A stretch of DNA of 64,000 nt from Streptococcus sp. k-402 (GTDB lineage Bacteria > Bacillota > Bacilli > Lactobacillales > Streptococcaceae), in assembly GCF_013277515.1 (NCBI RefSeq), contig NZ_VMNB01000002.1:1-64000 (forward strand). The letters are read 5' to 3'. Within the stretch, counting starts at the first letter, position 1, and every line of letters starts with the position of its first letter. The notes beneath the pieces were generated by a model. It had not been told where the DNA came from, searched no databases, and saw nothing but the letters and a program-made list of their open reading frames with translations. Shown here piece after piece: positions 1 through 8,900 of this stretch. A program made the translations under genes and the position numbers.

Positions 1-3000
1 CTGATTCAAGCAGAACCACCGACTTATACAGACCCAATCAGTACCCAAGGTACGCAAGAGTCAGGTCATGAAGGCGAAGCTCTGGTCCAAGCAGAACCAC
101 CGACTTATACAGGCCCAATCAGTACCCAAGGCACGCAAGAGCCCGATCACGAAGGTGAGGCTCCTGTAGCAGAGGCCCTCCCTGAACTGCCTTTGACAAG
201 TAGTCATCGTACAGTAACAGAAACTATTCCTCATGAAACTGAAGAAATCGAAGATGCGACTATCTTAAAAAATCGCCGAGAAATTGCTCAGAAAGGGAAA
301 GATGGCTTACGTACAATCGAGTATGAAGATTATCTCGTAGATGGTAAGGTAGAAGCCAGCAAGGAAATCTCACGTACAGAACTAGAGCCAACCAAAGAGA
401 TTGTCAAGGTTGGTAGTCTTGTTAAAACCAAACCAACAGTTGAAATCACTAATCTTGTTAAAGAGGAGAGCAAAAAAGCAGTAGCAGTCAACTATCACTT
501 AGATGATCCAACGTCTGCTTTTGTTAAGGCTAAGACCCAAATTTACCAAAATGGAACATTGGTCAAAGAAGTGAATTTGAAAGATCCATCAGTCCAGCAA
601 ACGATTGATGGCTTGGACTACTATACTCCTTATACAATTAAGACTTATCTAACCTATAATCTAGGTCAATCTGATCAGGAAAGTACAGAAGTATCGACGA
701 AAGATTTTCAGTTAGACTATAAGAAAATTGAAATTAAAGATATAGACGAAGTTGGTCTCTATGGTAAGGAAGATGGTCACTACCGTCGTTATTTGAATTT
801 ATCAGAAATACCAAGCGATTTGTCCCCTTATTTTGTCAAAGTCAAATCAGACAAGATGAAGGAAATGTTGCTACCAGTTAGCTCTATTAAGGAAACAACT
901 GACGGGAAATACAAGGTAACCGTTGCCTTTAATGAACTGGTTCAAGAAGAAGGTTCGGCATACAAGGATAACTATAGTTTCACAGTTGATAAGCAAAAAC
1001 AGTCCGAGGATGGAGTTTATACTTCCTTCAAGAAACTGATTGCTGCCATGCAGGATAATCTCGCTGGAACCTTTAAACTTGGAACTGATATGACAGCTGA
1101 TGAGGTTTCTTTAGCTAAGGGACAAACCAGCTATGTGACAGGAACTTTCACTGGTAATCTTATCGGTGCGAGTGATGGAAAACCGTTTGCGATTTATGAC
1201 CTTAAAACAGCCTTGTTTGATAATTTGACCAAGGCTACTGTGAAAGATATTGATCTTAAAGCGGTAGCGATTAAGAGTCAAGAAGACACAGCCAGCCTAG
1301 CAAAATTGGCTACTAACAGCCAGATTAGTAATGTAGCTGTAGAAGGTCAATTGACAGGTAGCAAGTCAGTTGCAGGTTTGGTAGCCAAGGCTCAAGATAC
1401 AGAAATAACCAATAGTTCCTTTACAGGTAGCATTCAGGCTAAACATGCGGATTCTTCTCCTTACTATGTGGGAGGTATAGCAGGACTCTTATCTGGTAAT
1501 AAGGCTAAGATTGATAAGGTAGCTGTTGATGCAAGTATTTCTAGCAATGCCCGCAACAATGACCAACTTGCTGGAGGTATTGTAGGGAAAGTTCAAAGTG
1601 GTGCTTTGGTTTCCCATGCACTAGCAAGTGGAACCATCCTCAATACGACAACCTATCCACGCGTCGGAGGAATAGCTGGTTCTACATGGCAAAATGGCCG
1701 TATCCATCATGTCGTTAGCATGGTCAATACTGGAGACGGCTATGCCATCACAGGAGACCAGTACAGGGGAGCGGACATCAAAGATGCCAGCACTGCAGTA
1801 GAGAATAGGAAAGTAGATCTCTATGCGACCCCAATCACCCAAGACCAGGCTAGAGAAAAAGTTCAGTCTTATGGTATGACAGTGAGGCTAGACGATACAG
1901 GTCAAACACTCAAGGATAATCAGCAAAATGTGGACTATACTCAGTTAAGCCAAGGCCAAGCTAGTCGAAAAGTTGCTTATCACAATATTGAGAAATTGAT
2001 GCCTTTCTACAACAAAGAATTAGTGGTTCACTATGGAAATCAAGTCGATCCTACTGATAAGCTCTATACTACAGAATTGCTGGATGTTGTACCAATGAAG
2101 GACAATGACATCATCACAGATATTCAGGCCAATAAAGCAGTTATCAATAAACTTATGTTGCATTTTGCTGATAATACAATCAGCTATCTGGATGTCACCT
2201 ACAAAGAAGATTTCAAAAATACACAGATTGCAGAATACAGCGTAGCAAGTAAAAACTTTATCTTTACGCCAGAGGCTTTTCTATCTGATTATACGAAAGT
2301 GACCAATCAAGTTCTAGCAGATTTGCAAGGAGTCGAATATGACTCAGTAGCTATGAGAAGAGTTCTTGGCATTGAGGCAGATACTTCACTTGATCCGCTA
2401 TATTTGGACAAAGAGTTTGAAAAAGTTAAGGCCAATATCGGCGAACATCTCCGTAAAGTGCTAGCCATGGACAAATCTATCAATACGATGGGAGATAGTG
2501 TAGCAACCTACATCAGCGAAAAAATCAAGAACAACAAGGAAGCTTTCTTGCTTGGTTTGACCTACCTCAATCGCTGGTACAATATCAACTATAATCACAT
2601 CAATACAAAGGACCTCAATACCTATAAGTTTGACTTTGATGGCAATAGCACAGCTTCAACCCTGGATACTATCATTGCCCTAGGTCAGAGTGGTATAGAA
2701 AATCTCAAGGCATCAAATAATCCAAGTGCCTATGAAACAACCCTGGCTGTTGCAAAAGGTCGTAAGACAGTGACGGATTTATTAGAGTCTTACAGAAAAC
2801 TCTTCCTACCAACCAAAACCAATAATGAATGGTTGAAGACAAATACTAAGGCCTATATCGTAGAGAGTAAGTCGGCTATTCCAGAAGTGCGTACCAAACA
2901 AGAGTCAGCTACACCAGATAGTAAATATACGCTGGGAGTCTATGACCGTATTACGGCACCAAGTTGGAAATTAAAAAACATGCTCCTACCGTTATTAACA

Positions 3001-4506
3001 TTGCCAGAAGAGGATGTTTATGTGATTTCAAACCTTTCTACCTTGGCCTTTGGTGGCTACGAACGCTATCGTGACCGTGTCAATAATACAGTCTTATCCG
3101 GAGAAGAACTCCGTCAGTATGTCCGTGCTAAGGTCGACCAGTCAGCTGAATGGCAACGAGACCACTACGATATCTGGTACAACCTCCTTTCACCAGAATA
3201 CAAAGAAAAACTCTTCCGTTCAGTCATGGTTTCGGACGGCTTTGGTATGAAAGATAGCAATAGCAAGTATTACTGGGCTACCCTGTCTGATAAAGCCATT
3301 GCTTCGATCTACAACTTCTTTGGACCAACTGGTAAGTGGTATGGGGAAAGTAAAGGAGCTGGAGCCTATGCTAACGGTTCAGAGGTTCACTATGTCAGCG
3401 ACCGCTTGTTAGATAAATATGGGACATCTGTCTACACCCATGAAATGGTTCATAATTCTGACGGACATATTTACTTTGAAGGAAAAGGTCGTCGTGAAGG
3501 ATTGGGAGCAGAGTTGTATGCCTTGGGATTGTTGCAATCTGCTGACAGTCTAGATAAGGATGCCATTGTCTTGAATACTCTCTATAAAGGAGATAAGGAT
3601 TCACTAACTCGCTTGCATACTTATGACCCGACAAGCCGCTTCACATCAGCTGCAGCCTTGCAAGAGTATGTTCACGGTATGTACGATGTCTTGTACACCT
3701 TGGATGCTATGGAAGCCAATGCTATTTTAACCAAGTCTAATGATGTCAAGAAAAAATGGTTTAGAAAAATAGAGAATTTCTACATTGAGGATAAGTACCA
3801 TAAACAAACTCATGCAGGAAACTCTGTTCGTCCATTGACAGATGCTGAAGTAAGTAAACTAACTAGTTTGGATGCCTTGATTGACAATGATATCATCAAC
3901 CGTCGGGCTTACCGTGATAAGAGTGACTATACTCGTAATGGCTATCATCTTATTAACATGTTCTCACCGATTTATGCTGCCCTCAGCAATCCAAAGGGTG
4001 CTCCTGGTGACATCATGTTTAGAAAGACAGCCTATGAATTGTTGGCAGAAAAAGGTTACCAAGATGGGTTCTTACCATATGTATCCAACCAATATGCAGA
4101 AGAAGCTAAGCGAAATGGGGATATTACCTATTCAGATTGGCACCGAAAAGATGTTGGTCTTATCACTGATAGTCTCGTCTTGAAAAATGTCTTTGATAAT
4201 AAATACGTTTCATGGTCTGATTTCAAGAAGGATATGTTTAATCAACGTATTCGTAAGCAAGATCAGTTGAAACCAATTACCATTCAGTACGAACTTGGTG
4301 TACCAAACAGCAGCAAGGAGATTACAATCCGTTCAGCAGCCCAAATGCAAGAACTCATCGATCAAGCAGTGGCAAAAGATGTGGCTAACATTGATCGTAC
4401 GACAAGCCATGCTCCTGCAAGTTGGGTGCACTTGTTAAAACAAAAAATCTACAATGCCTACCTACGTAGCACAGATGATTTCAGAGAATCGATTTATAAA
4501 TCATAA
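1..4506 (+). CDS. M26-family zinc metalloprotease (ZmpB/IgA1-protease type), 5' end outside window
   Basis: The reading frame is open from base 1, so the N-terminus (signal, anchor) lies upstream; 1501 residues are visible. In order: two 27-residue repeats (residues 3-56), a G5 domain (about 70-145), GLUG-type glycine-rich motifs such as VGGIAGLL (about 490-560), and a C-terminal catalytic domain. The zinc site HEMVH is at residues 1147-1151, with Glu1171 exactly 20 residues after the second His, the M26 spacing. This family cleaves IgA1 or other host proteins at the cell surface. Sequence around the active site (EGKGRREGLGAEL) looks more like ZmpB-type enzymes than IgA1 protease proper, but the substrate cannot be read from sequence. 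A terminator follows at 4634. Confidence 0.93.
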   Translation: MIQAEPPTYTDPISTQGTQESGHEGEALVQAEPPTYTGPISTQGTQEPDHEGEAPVAEALPELPLTSSHRTVTETIPHETEEIEDATILKNRREIAQKGKDGLRTIEYEDYLVDGKVEASKEISRTELEPTKEIVKVGSLVKTKPTVEITNLVKEESKKAVAVNYHLDDPTSAFVKAKTQIYQNGTLVKEVNLKDPSVQQTIDGLDYYTPYTIKTYLTYNLGQSDQESTEVSTKDFQLDYKKIEIKDIDEVGLYGKEDGHYRRYLNLSEIPSDLSPYFVKVKSDKMKEMLLPVSSIKETTDGKYKVTVAFNELVQEEGSAYKDNYSFTVDKQKQSEDGVYTSFKKLIAAMQDNLAGTFKLGTDMTADEVSLAKGQTSYVTGTFTGNLIGASDGKPFAIYDLKTALFDNLTKATVKDIDLKAVAIKSQEDTASLAKLATNSQISNVAVEGQLTGSKSVAGLVAKAQDTEITNSSFTGSIQAKHADSSPYYVGGIAGLLSGNKAKIDKVAVDASISSNARNNDQLAGGIVGKVQSGALVSHALASGTILNTTTYPRVGGIAGSTWQNGRIHHVVSMVNTGDGYAITGDQYRGADIKDASTAVENRKVDLYATPITQDQAREKVQSYGMTVRLDDTGQTLKDNQQNVDYTQLSQGQASRKVAYHNIEKLMPFYNKELVVHYGNQVDPTDKLYTTELLDVVPMKDNDIITDIQANKAVINKLMLHFADNTISYLDVTYKEDFKNTQIAEYSVASKNFIFTPEAFLSDYTKVTNQVLADLQGVEYDSVAMRRVLGIEADTSLDPLYLDKEFEKVKANIGEHLRKVLAMDKSINTMGDSVATYISEKIKNNKEAFLLGLTYLNRWYNINYNHINTKDLNTYKFDFDGNSTASTLDTIIALGQSGIENLKASNNPSAYETTLAVAKGRKTVTDLLESYRKLFLPTKTNNEWLKTNTKAYIVESKSAIPEVRTKQESATPDSKYTLGVYDRITAPSWKLKNMLLPLLTLPEEDVYVISNLSTLAFGGYERYRDRVNNTVLSGEELRQYVRAKVDQSAEWQRDHYDIWYNLLSPEYKEKLFRSVMVSDGFGMKDSNSKYYWATLSDKAIASIYNFFGPTGKWYGESKGAGAYANGSEVHYVSDRLLDKYGTSVYTHEMVHNSDGHIYFEGKGRREGLGAELYALGLLQSADSLDKDAIVLNTLYKGDKDSLTRLHTYDPTSRFTSAAALQEYVHGMYDVLYTLDAMEANAILTKSNDVKKKWFRKIENFYIEDKYHKQTHAGNSVRPLTDAEVSKLTSLDALIDNDIINRRAYRDKSDYTRNGYHLINMFSPIYAALSNPKGAPGDIMFRKTAYELLAEKGYQDGFLPYVSNQYAEEAKRNGDITYSDWHRKDVGLITDSLVLKNVFDNKYVSWSDFKKDMFNQRIRKQDQLKPITIQYELGVPNSSKEITIRSAAQMQELIDQAVAKDVANIDRTTSHAPASWVHLLKQKIYNAYLRSTDDFRESIYKS
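7..168 (+). repeat. Two tandem 81-bp coding repeats in the protease N-terminal stalk
   Basis: Two copies (7-87 and 88-168) encode 27-residue units starting QAEPPTYT(D/G)PISTQGTQE. They differ at a few bases only. Proline/threonine-rich spacer repeats of this kind precede the G5 domain in streptococcal M26 proteases and vary in number between strains. More copies may lie upstream of the window. Confidence 0.85.
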
Positions 4507-4633
4507 GAAAACTCCCTCAAGCTATCCTGTCTAAGACAGTCTGCCTTGCAGATGGTCAGTCTTTGTGATAGAATAGCATAAAATTCTTTTGAGGGGGAAC
4601 TTGCTAGGAAATCCCCAAGCATTGTAACGGATG

Positions 4634-4668
4634 AACCACCCTTGCCTTTTTGTGAGGGTGGTTTTTCC
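4634..4668 (+). terminator. Intrinsic terminator after the metalloprotease
   Basis: AACCACCCT (4634-4642) pairs with AGGGTGGTT (4655-4663) and is followed by TTTT. The 127 bases between the stop codon and this hairpin hold a second inverted repeat (CTCCCTCAAG near 4508 and CTTTTGAGGGGG near 4588) but no gene. Confidence 0.8.
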
Positions 4669-4705
4669 TTTGTAAGCAGAAAATAAGAGAGAAAGAGTCT
4701 ACAGC

Positions 4706-5161
4706 ATGTCGAGAATTGTCCCCGATTATCTAGCCAAAGAAATCTATGGCTATGGTTCTGAGAGTCCCTAAGTCTATCGTGCCCGTATCGCACGACATCT
4801 GGGTTTGGAATATGTTCACCTTGTATCGAGTCCTCAGCTTCGTCCTGATTGGAAGAAAGACTTGATTAAGTTAGGGTTTTTAGAAAAAGAACTGATTTTC
4901 GTCCCTCATATTTTTTCGGATATGGAGCAGGCGGACTATGGTCAGTCAAAGGCAGAAAATATCGTCCTAGCGGCTCACTATTCACTAGGGAAAGTGGCCC
5001 AAAGCTACCGCAAACTATTAGATAGAACTTATAGGATATTGGGAATTCTAGTCACCCTATTGCTCTACTTCTGCTTGGTTTCCTGAATTGCCTATCGGAA
5101 AAAAAGAAGAGAAGAGGCCTTAGCTCAGATTTATCCGGAGACTATGACACATCATTTTTAA
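4706..5161 (+). pseudogene. Broken small membrane-protein gene with two in-frame stops
   Basis: One continuous frame of 151 codons starts at ATG 4706 (MSRIVPDYLAKEIYGYG) and ends at TAA 5159-5161, interrupted by TAA at 4769 and TGA at 5084. Sense reads on both sides of each stop look protein-like: after the first, VYRARIARHLGLEYVHLVSS; after the second, IAYRKKRREEALAQIYPE. The stops fit single changes from GAA and TGG. The intact product would be soluble with one hydrophobic segment near the C-terminus (LGILVTLLLYFCLV) and a basic tail. I do not recognise the family. It sits beside an IS remnant, which fits decay. Confidence 0.6.
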
Positions 5162-5174
5162 GCAATGATAGTGC

Positions 5175-5405
5175 TTAAATTTGAAGGATTCGGCTAAGCA
5201 TAGAAGTCGTTTCAAGGTAAAGAAACTTAGAAAGTTTTTGAAAGTCAGATTTCTTCATTTTCCATCCGCAATCAGGGAAAGATGGGGCGTCGTAGTCCAG
5301 TTTAGCAATGATTTCTTTATGTAAAACTCTATTAACAACATCCATCATTTTGATATTAGGGTCTTTAATGTCCAGTAATTTTGTGATAAAAAGTATTTGT
5401 TCCAT
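5175..5405 (-). pseudogene. IS1167-type (ISL3 family) transposase, N-terminal fragment
   Basis: The 76-residue product begins MEQILFITKLLDIKDPNIKM and contains LDYDAPSFPDCGWKMKKSDF, which matches the zinc-finger-like N-terminus I recall for IS1167/ISL3 transposases, but with one cysteine pair and then a stop after LSRILQI. Full-length enzymes are over 400 residues, so about four fifths is missing. The start codon at 5405 lies about 75 bases inside the presumed IS end at 5480-5529. Confidence 0.75.
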
Positions 5406-5479
5406 TTGATTCTTTCTAATGAGTTGTTTAGTTGCTTTTCGTGATAGCTCCTATGGGGCTTTTTTTCTACAACAAAATA

Positions 5480-5529
5480 GGCTCTATAATCTCTATAGGG
5501 GATTTAGCTGCTATAAATATTATGGAGCC
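5480..5529. mobile_element. Terminal inverted-repeat remnant of the IS1167-like element
   Basis: GGCTCTATAAT (5480-5490) and ATTATGGAGCC (5519-5529) are inverted repeats with one mismatch. ISL3-family ends begin GGCTC. Position upstream of the transposase start fits the left end of a truncated IS. The exact boundary and target duplication are not evident. Confidence 0.5.
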
Positions 5530-5530
5530 A

Positions 5531-5562
5531 AAAGTTGAAGACACTATGTCTTAACTTTTTTT
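5531..5562 (+). terminator. Terminator-like hairpin
   Basis: AAGTTgAAGAC (5532-5542) pairs with GTCTTaACTT (5548-5557), followed by a T run to 5562. Between here and the adhesin promoter at 5762 I see only AT-rich sequence. Confidence 0.5.
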
Positions 5563-5761
5563 GATTTCGAAACATCTCCTTATAAGGTAAATTTAAGTTA
5601 CTGCTGTTATTCTTAGGGGCACGTGTTTCAATACAATACTCTTTAAGCGTATTTAAATTGGTTTTATACTAAAGCATTGATCATCGTTAATGAAAAATAG
5701 AAAGATTTCTAATAAAATTAAAAAACACTCATTCAAACTCAATAATTACCAGCTATAATAC

Positions 5762-5790
5762 TTGAACGGAACAAGTGTTAATGTTATAAT
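5762..5790 (+). promoter_or_regulatory. Sigma-A promoter of adhesin gene 1
   Basis: -35 TTGAAC (5762-5767), 17-bp spacer, -10 TATAAT (5785-5790). It lies 145 bases before the start codon, so the mRNA has a leader of about 140 nt. The second adhesin gene has the equivalent promoter at the same distance from its leader hairpin. Confidence 0.8.
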
Positions 5791-5835
5791 GAGCTATAGT
5801 GTTTAGAATCATATAACAATCTTTTTTAAGATGTT

Positions 5836-5877
5836 CTCCTCTTAATATTACTAAAAAATTTAAGGGGGGGAGCTTTT
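5836..5877 (+). promoter_or_regulatory. 5' leader hairpin with 7-G tract and T run (attenuator-like)
   Basis: CTCCTCTTAA (5836-5845) can pair with TTAAGGGGGG (5860-5869), including two G-U pairs, across a 14-nt loop. The right arm is a run of seven G (5864-5870) followed by AGCTTTTT. The structure sits in the transcribed leader, 74 bases after the -10 box. It resembles an intrinsic terminator inside a 5' UTR. A homologous structure with ten G precedes the second adhesin gene (52574-52615). Confidence 0.6.
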
Positions 5878-5935
5878 TATTTGCCCTAATGCTTTAAATC
5901 AACACGAATAAAATAAATCAAGGAGGTTGAATCTC

Positions 5936-8900
5936 ATGAAGAGAGGTCAACAAGATTTTCGAACGGAGAAATATATTCGTTATGGTATCCGGAAGTATAG
6001 CTTTGGAGCAGCATCGGTAGCAATTGCAGCTGGTTTGATGTTTCTTGGAGCTGGTGCGGTATCAGCAACGGAAGTTCAAGGTGCAGAAGCATCAGTAGCT
6101 GCAACATCTCCAGCTGGAAAAACTGATCAAGATACTGCAGAAGCGAAACCTGAGACTACAAAAGCTGCAGAAGTTAAACCAGAAACTAAAGCAGAGGAAG
6201 CTCCGAAAGAAGTAGTAGCTCCGAAATTGGATAAGACTCAATTAGAATCTTATGTTAACCAGGTAGCAGAAAATATAGCTGCAGGCAAATATGCAAACAC
6301 GACAGACGAAAGTTTGGCTCTTTTGAATGCAGATTTGGAAGCGGCAAAAGCAGCTCTTTCAAGTGCTAATAGTCAAGATGAGTTAAAAGCTGCTTACAAC
6401 AAACTTGTAACAACTGTAAACTCAAAACTACAAAACAAACCAGTTGAGAAAAAAGCAGCTCCAGCAGTTGATACTACAAATGGTAAAGAAACTGTAGGGA
6501 AAAAAGCAGAAAATACAGAGAAAAAATCTGAGTCAAACGCAATTGAAAATACAGGTTCTAAAGATGAGCGTAATGGTAAAGAACTAGTCCAAGGTTCACA
6601 CTTACGTTCAGCTAACGAAGGGTATACATTAGCATCTACCGAACTTAGAAAAGAAAACGGTGAGTTTGCCACAGCTACAGGTAAATCGTATAGAGTACTA
6701 GATCATAACGCCGACTATAAAATTTATGTTCGTGGATATCAATCTGAGAACACTGATGTGCCTGCGGCTAATAATGGTAAAGCTGCTACTAGTGGACGTA
6801 CAGATATTCCTCTGTCAAAAACAGAAGCTCAAAAAATATCTGAGGAAGCTCGTCTATGGACTGGAAAGCCACGTGTTACAGGGCGCAATAACGGGGGTAC
6901 AGTTTACGGTTCAAGAGGTGCCTATGAGTATCTAACTACAGAAATCTATGGGTATACTTATCAACAAGGAAATCATTATGTGTATCTTAAGGATGTAACA
7001 GAACGTTTCAGTTTATCACCAGAGGCAACTGCTGCAGGATACACAATTACAAAAGTTGATCTAAGTAACTTACCACCTGGGTTAGCTTATAATTCAACTA
7101 CAGATACTGTAGAAGGATACATAGCATCTGAACTTCAAAATGGTGTATATGACATGCGCTATGAAGTAACTGTATCTCACAATGGAACTACTCAGAAAGT
7201 TACTTTCAAAGACTTAACGGCTGGATGGATAGGATGGCAAGATTCATCTGCACCGCGTATTCAAGGGACATCAAAATTAGTAACAATAGGTGATCAAGTT
7301 AATCATAATATCAAGTACATCGATAACGATGGAATGAGTCGTGATGAAAGAGCTGGATATGTATATTCAGACAGTAGAAGACCAGAAAACGGGGAAAAAG
7401 TTGTTGCTGGTTCACAAACTGCTCCTACCAGAACGATTGGAGCAACTTTTACTGCAGCTGATGGATCTACGGTGAAGACCATGAGCGGTCCGCGTACAAT
7501 TACAGCCCATACAGCATTGAATGGTACATATACAGGAAGTGATACACCAATTAATGATGTTGTACCAGGATTAAATTATAATCCACAAAATGGAAATATT
7601 ACTGGAACAGCAACAGAAGCTGGAATTTTCACAGCAACTGTTTATGCGAAAGATTATAATAATGCAACCAATGCGACAAATCAGGATTGGAATATGTATG
7701 GTCAAGAAGCTCATGAAAATATAACAATCGCAGTAGCACCTAAGATTACTGTTAAGAATGTTGAAGCTTATGCAACAAATGTACCTGTGACAATTTCAAA
7801 AGGTGCTAACAAAGCTGAAATTACAATGCCAGATGGAACAGTTACAAAACTTGTAGTTAAAGATGGTAACTGGACAGTTGCAGCAGGTACTACAAACACT
7901 GCGTTACAAGAAGGTGCGGTGTTAGGAGTGGCTTCAACAACAGGAGATTCAACTCTTAACTTATCAGTGACTCCAGAATCTACAAAATACGTTGGTGTTG
8001 ATAGTATTGTGGCTAAAGCAACTACAGATAGAGTGCAAGCTAATTTACAACGTGAAGTATATACTGTAAAAGGTGTAAATAATAAAGAATACACAGCAAC
8101 ATTTAACAGTGCCACAGGTAAATATAATTTACCAACAGAAGATGCGTATCAATTAGTAAACAATGGTGATGGAACTTCTACATTAACTGAAAGACGTGTT
8201 TATACTGATGCGAAAGCAAACGGAGATACTGATTACATCGTATATGAATTCACTCGTAAATGGAGTGCAACTTCTGATGCAACTAATTTAGTAGATAAGA
8301 TTGCTGAAATTCGTGAAAAAGGTCAAGTTACTGAAGTAAAAGATGTTACTCGTACAATTACAAGTGTTCCGAAAGTGCAAGTACCGAATACTCAAGGTAA
8401 TATTGTAACTGTAAATTATGACTCAGTGACGAAACGATGGATAGCATCTGACGGTTCAACAGTTAGAGCAACAGAATCAAACGCAGGATGGGAACTTGAA
8501 ACGGATTCAGGATTCAAAGGTTATGTATCATATCGTGAAGCTAGTTCAACTGATGTAGCATCAATTCAAAATGCTAAACCAACAGGAACTTCAACAAGTT
8601 ATTCAGAAGCAAAAGGTACAACAGTAGACTTAATTAAGTCTACTAAAGCAAATGTAGCATTTGCGGATACAATCGATGATAAAACATCAGCAACAGATTC
8701 TGATACTATTAAAACAAAAGTAACAGCAACTGCACCAGACGGTACAGTAACTACTTTTGATGGGGCACAAACAGAAGAAACAGCTTATATTCAAGCACAA
8801 CGTACAGCTGCTGAGAAAACCAAAGCGGCAGCAACAGCTGTAAAAGAACAACAAGATACTCAAAACGAATTAGCAAATCTTCAAGAATTATTAGATCGTC

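Noticed and set aside
4494-4793. 99-codon - strand frame after the metalloprotease
   Set aside because: Crosses the terminator hairpin and the start of the pseudogene; no coding evidence.
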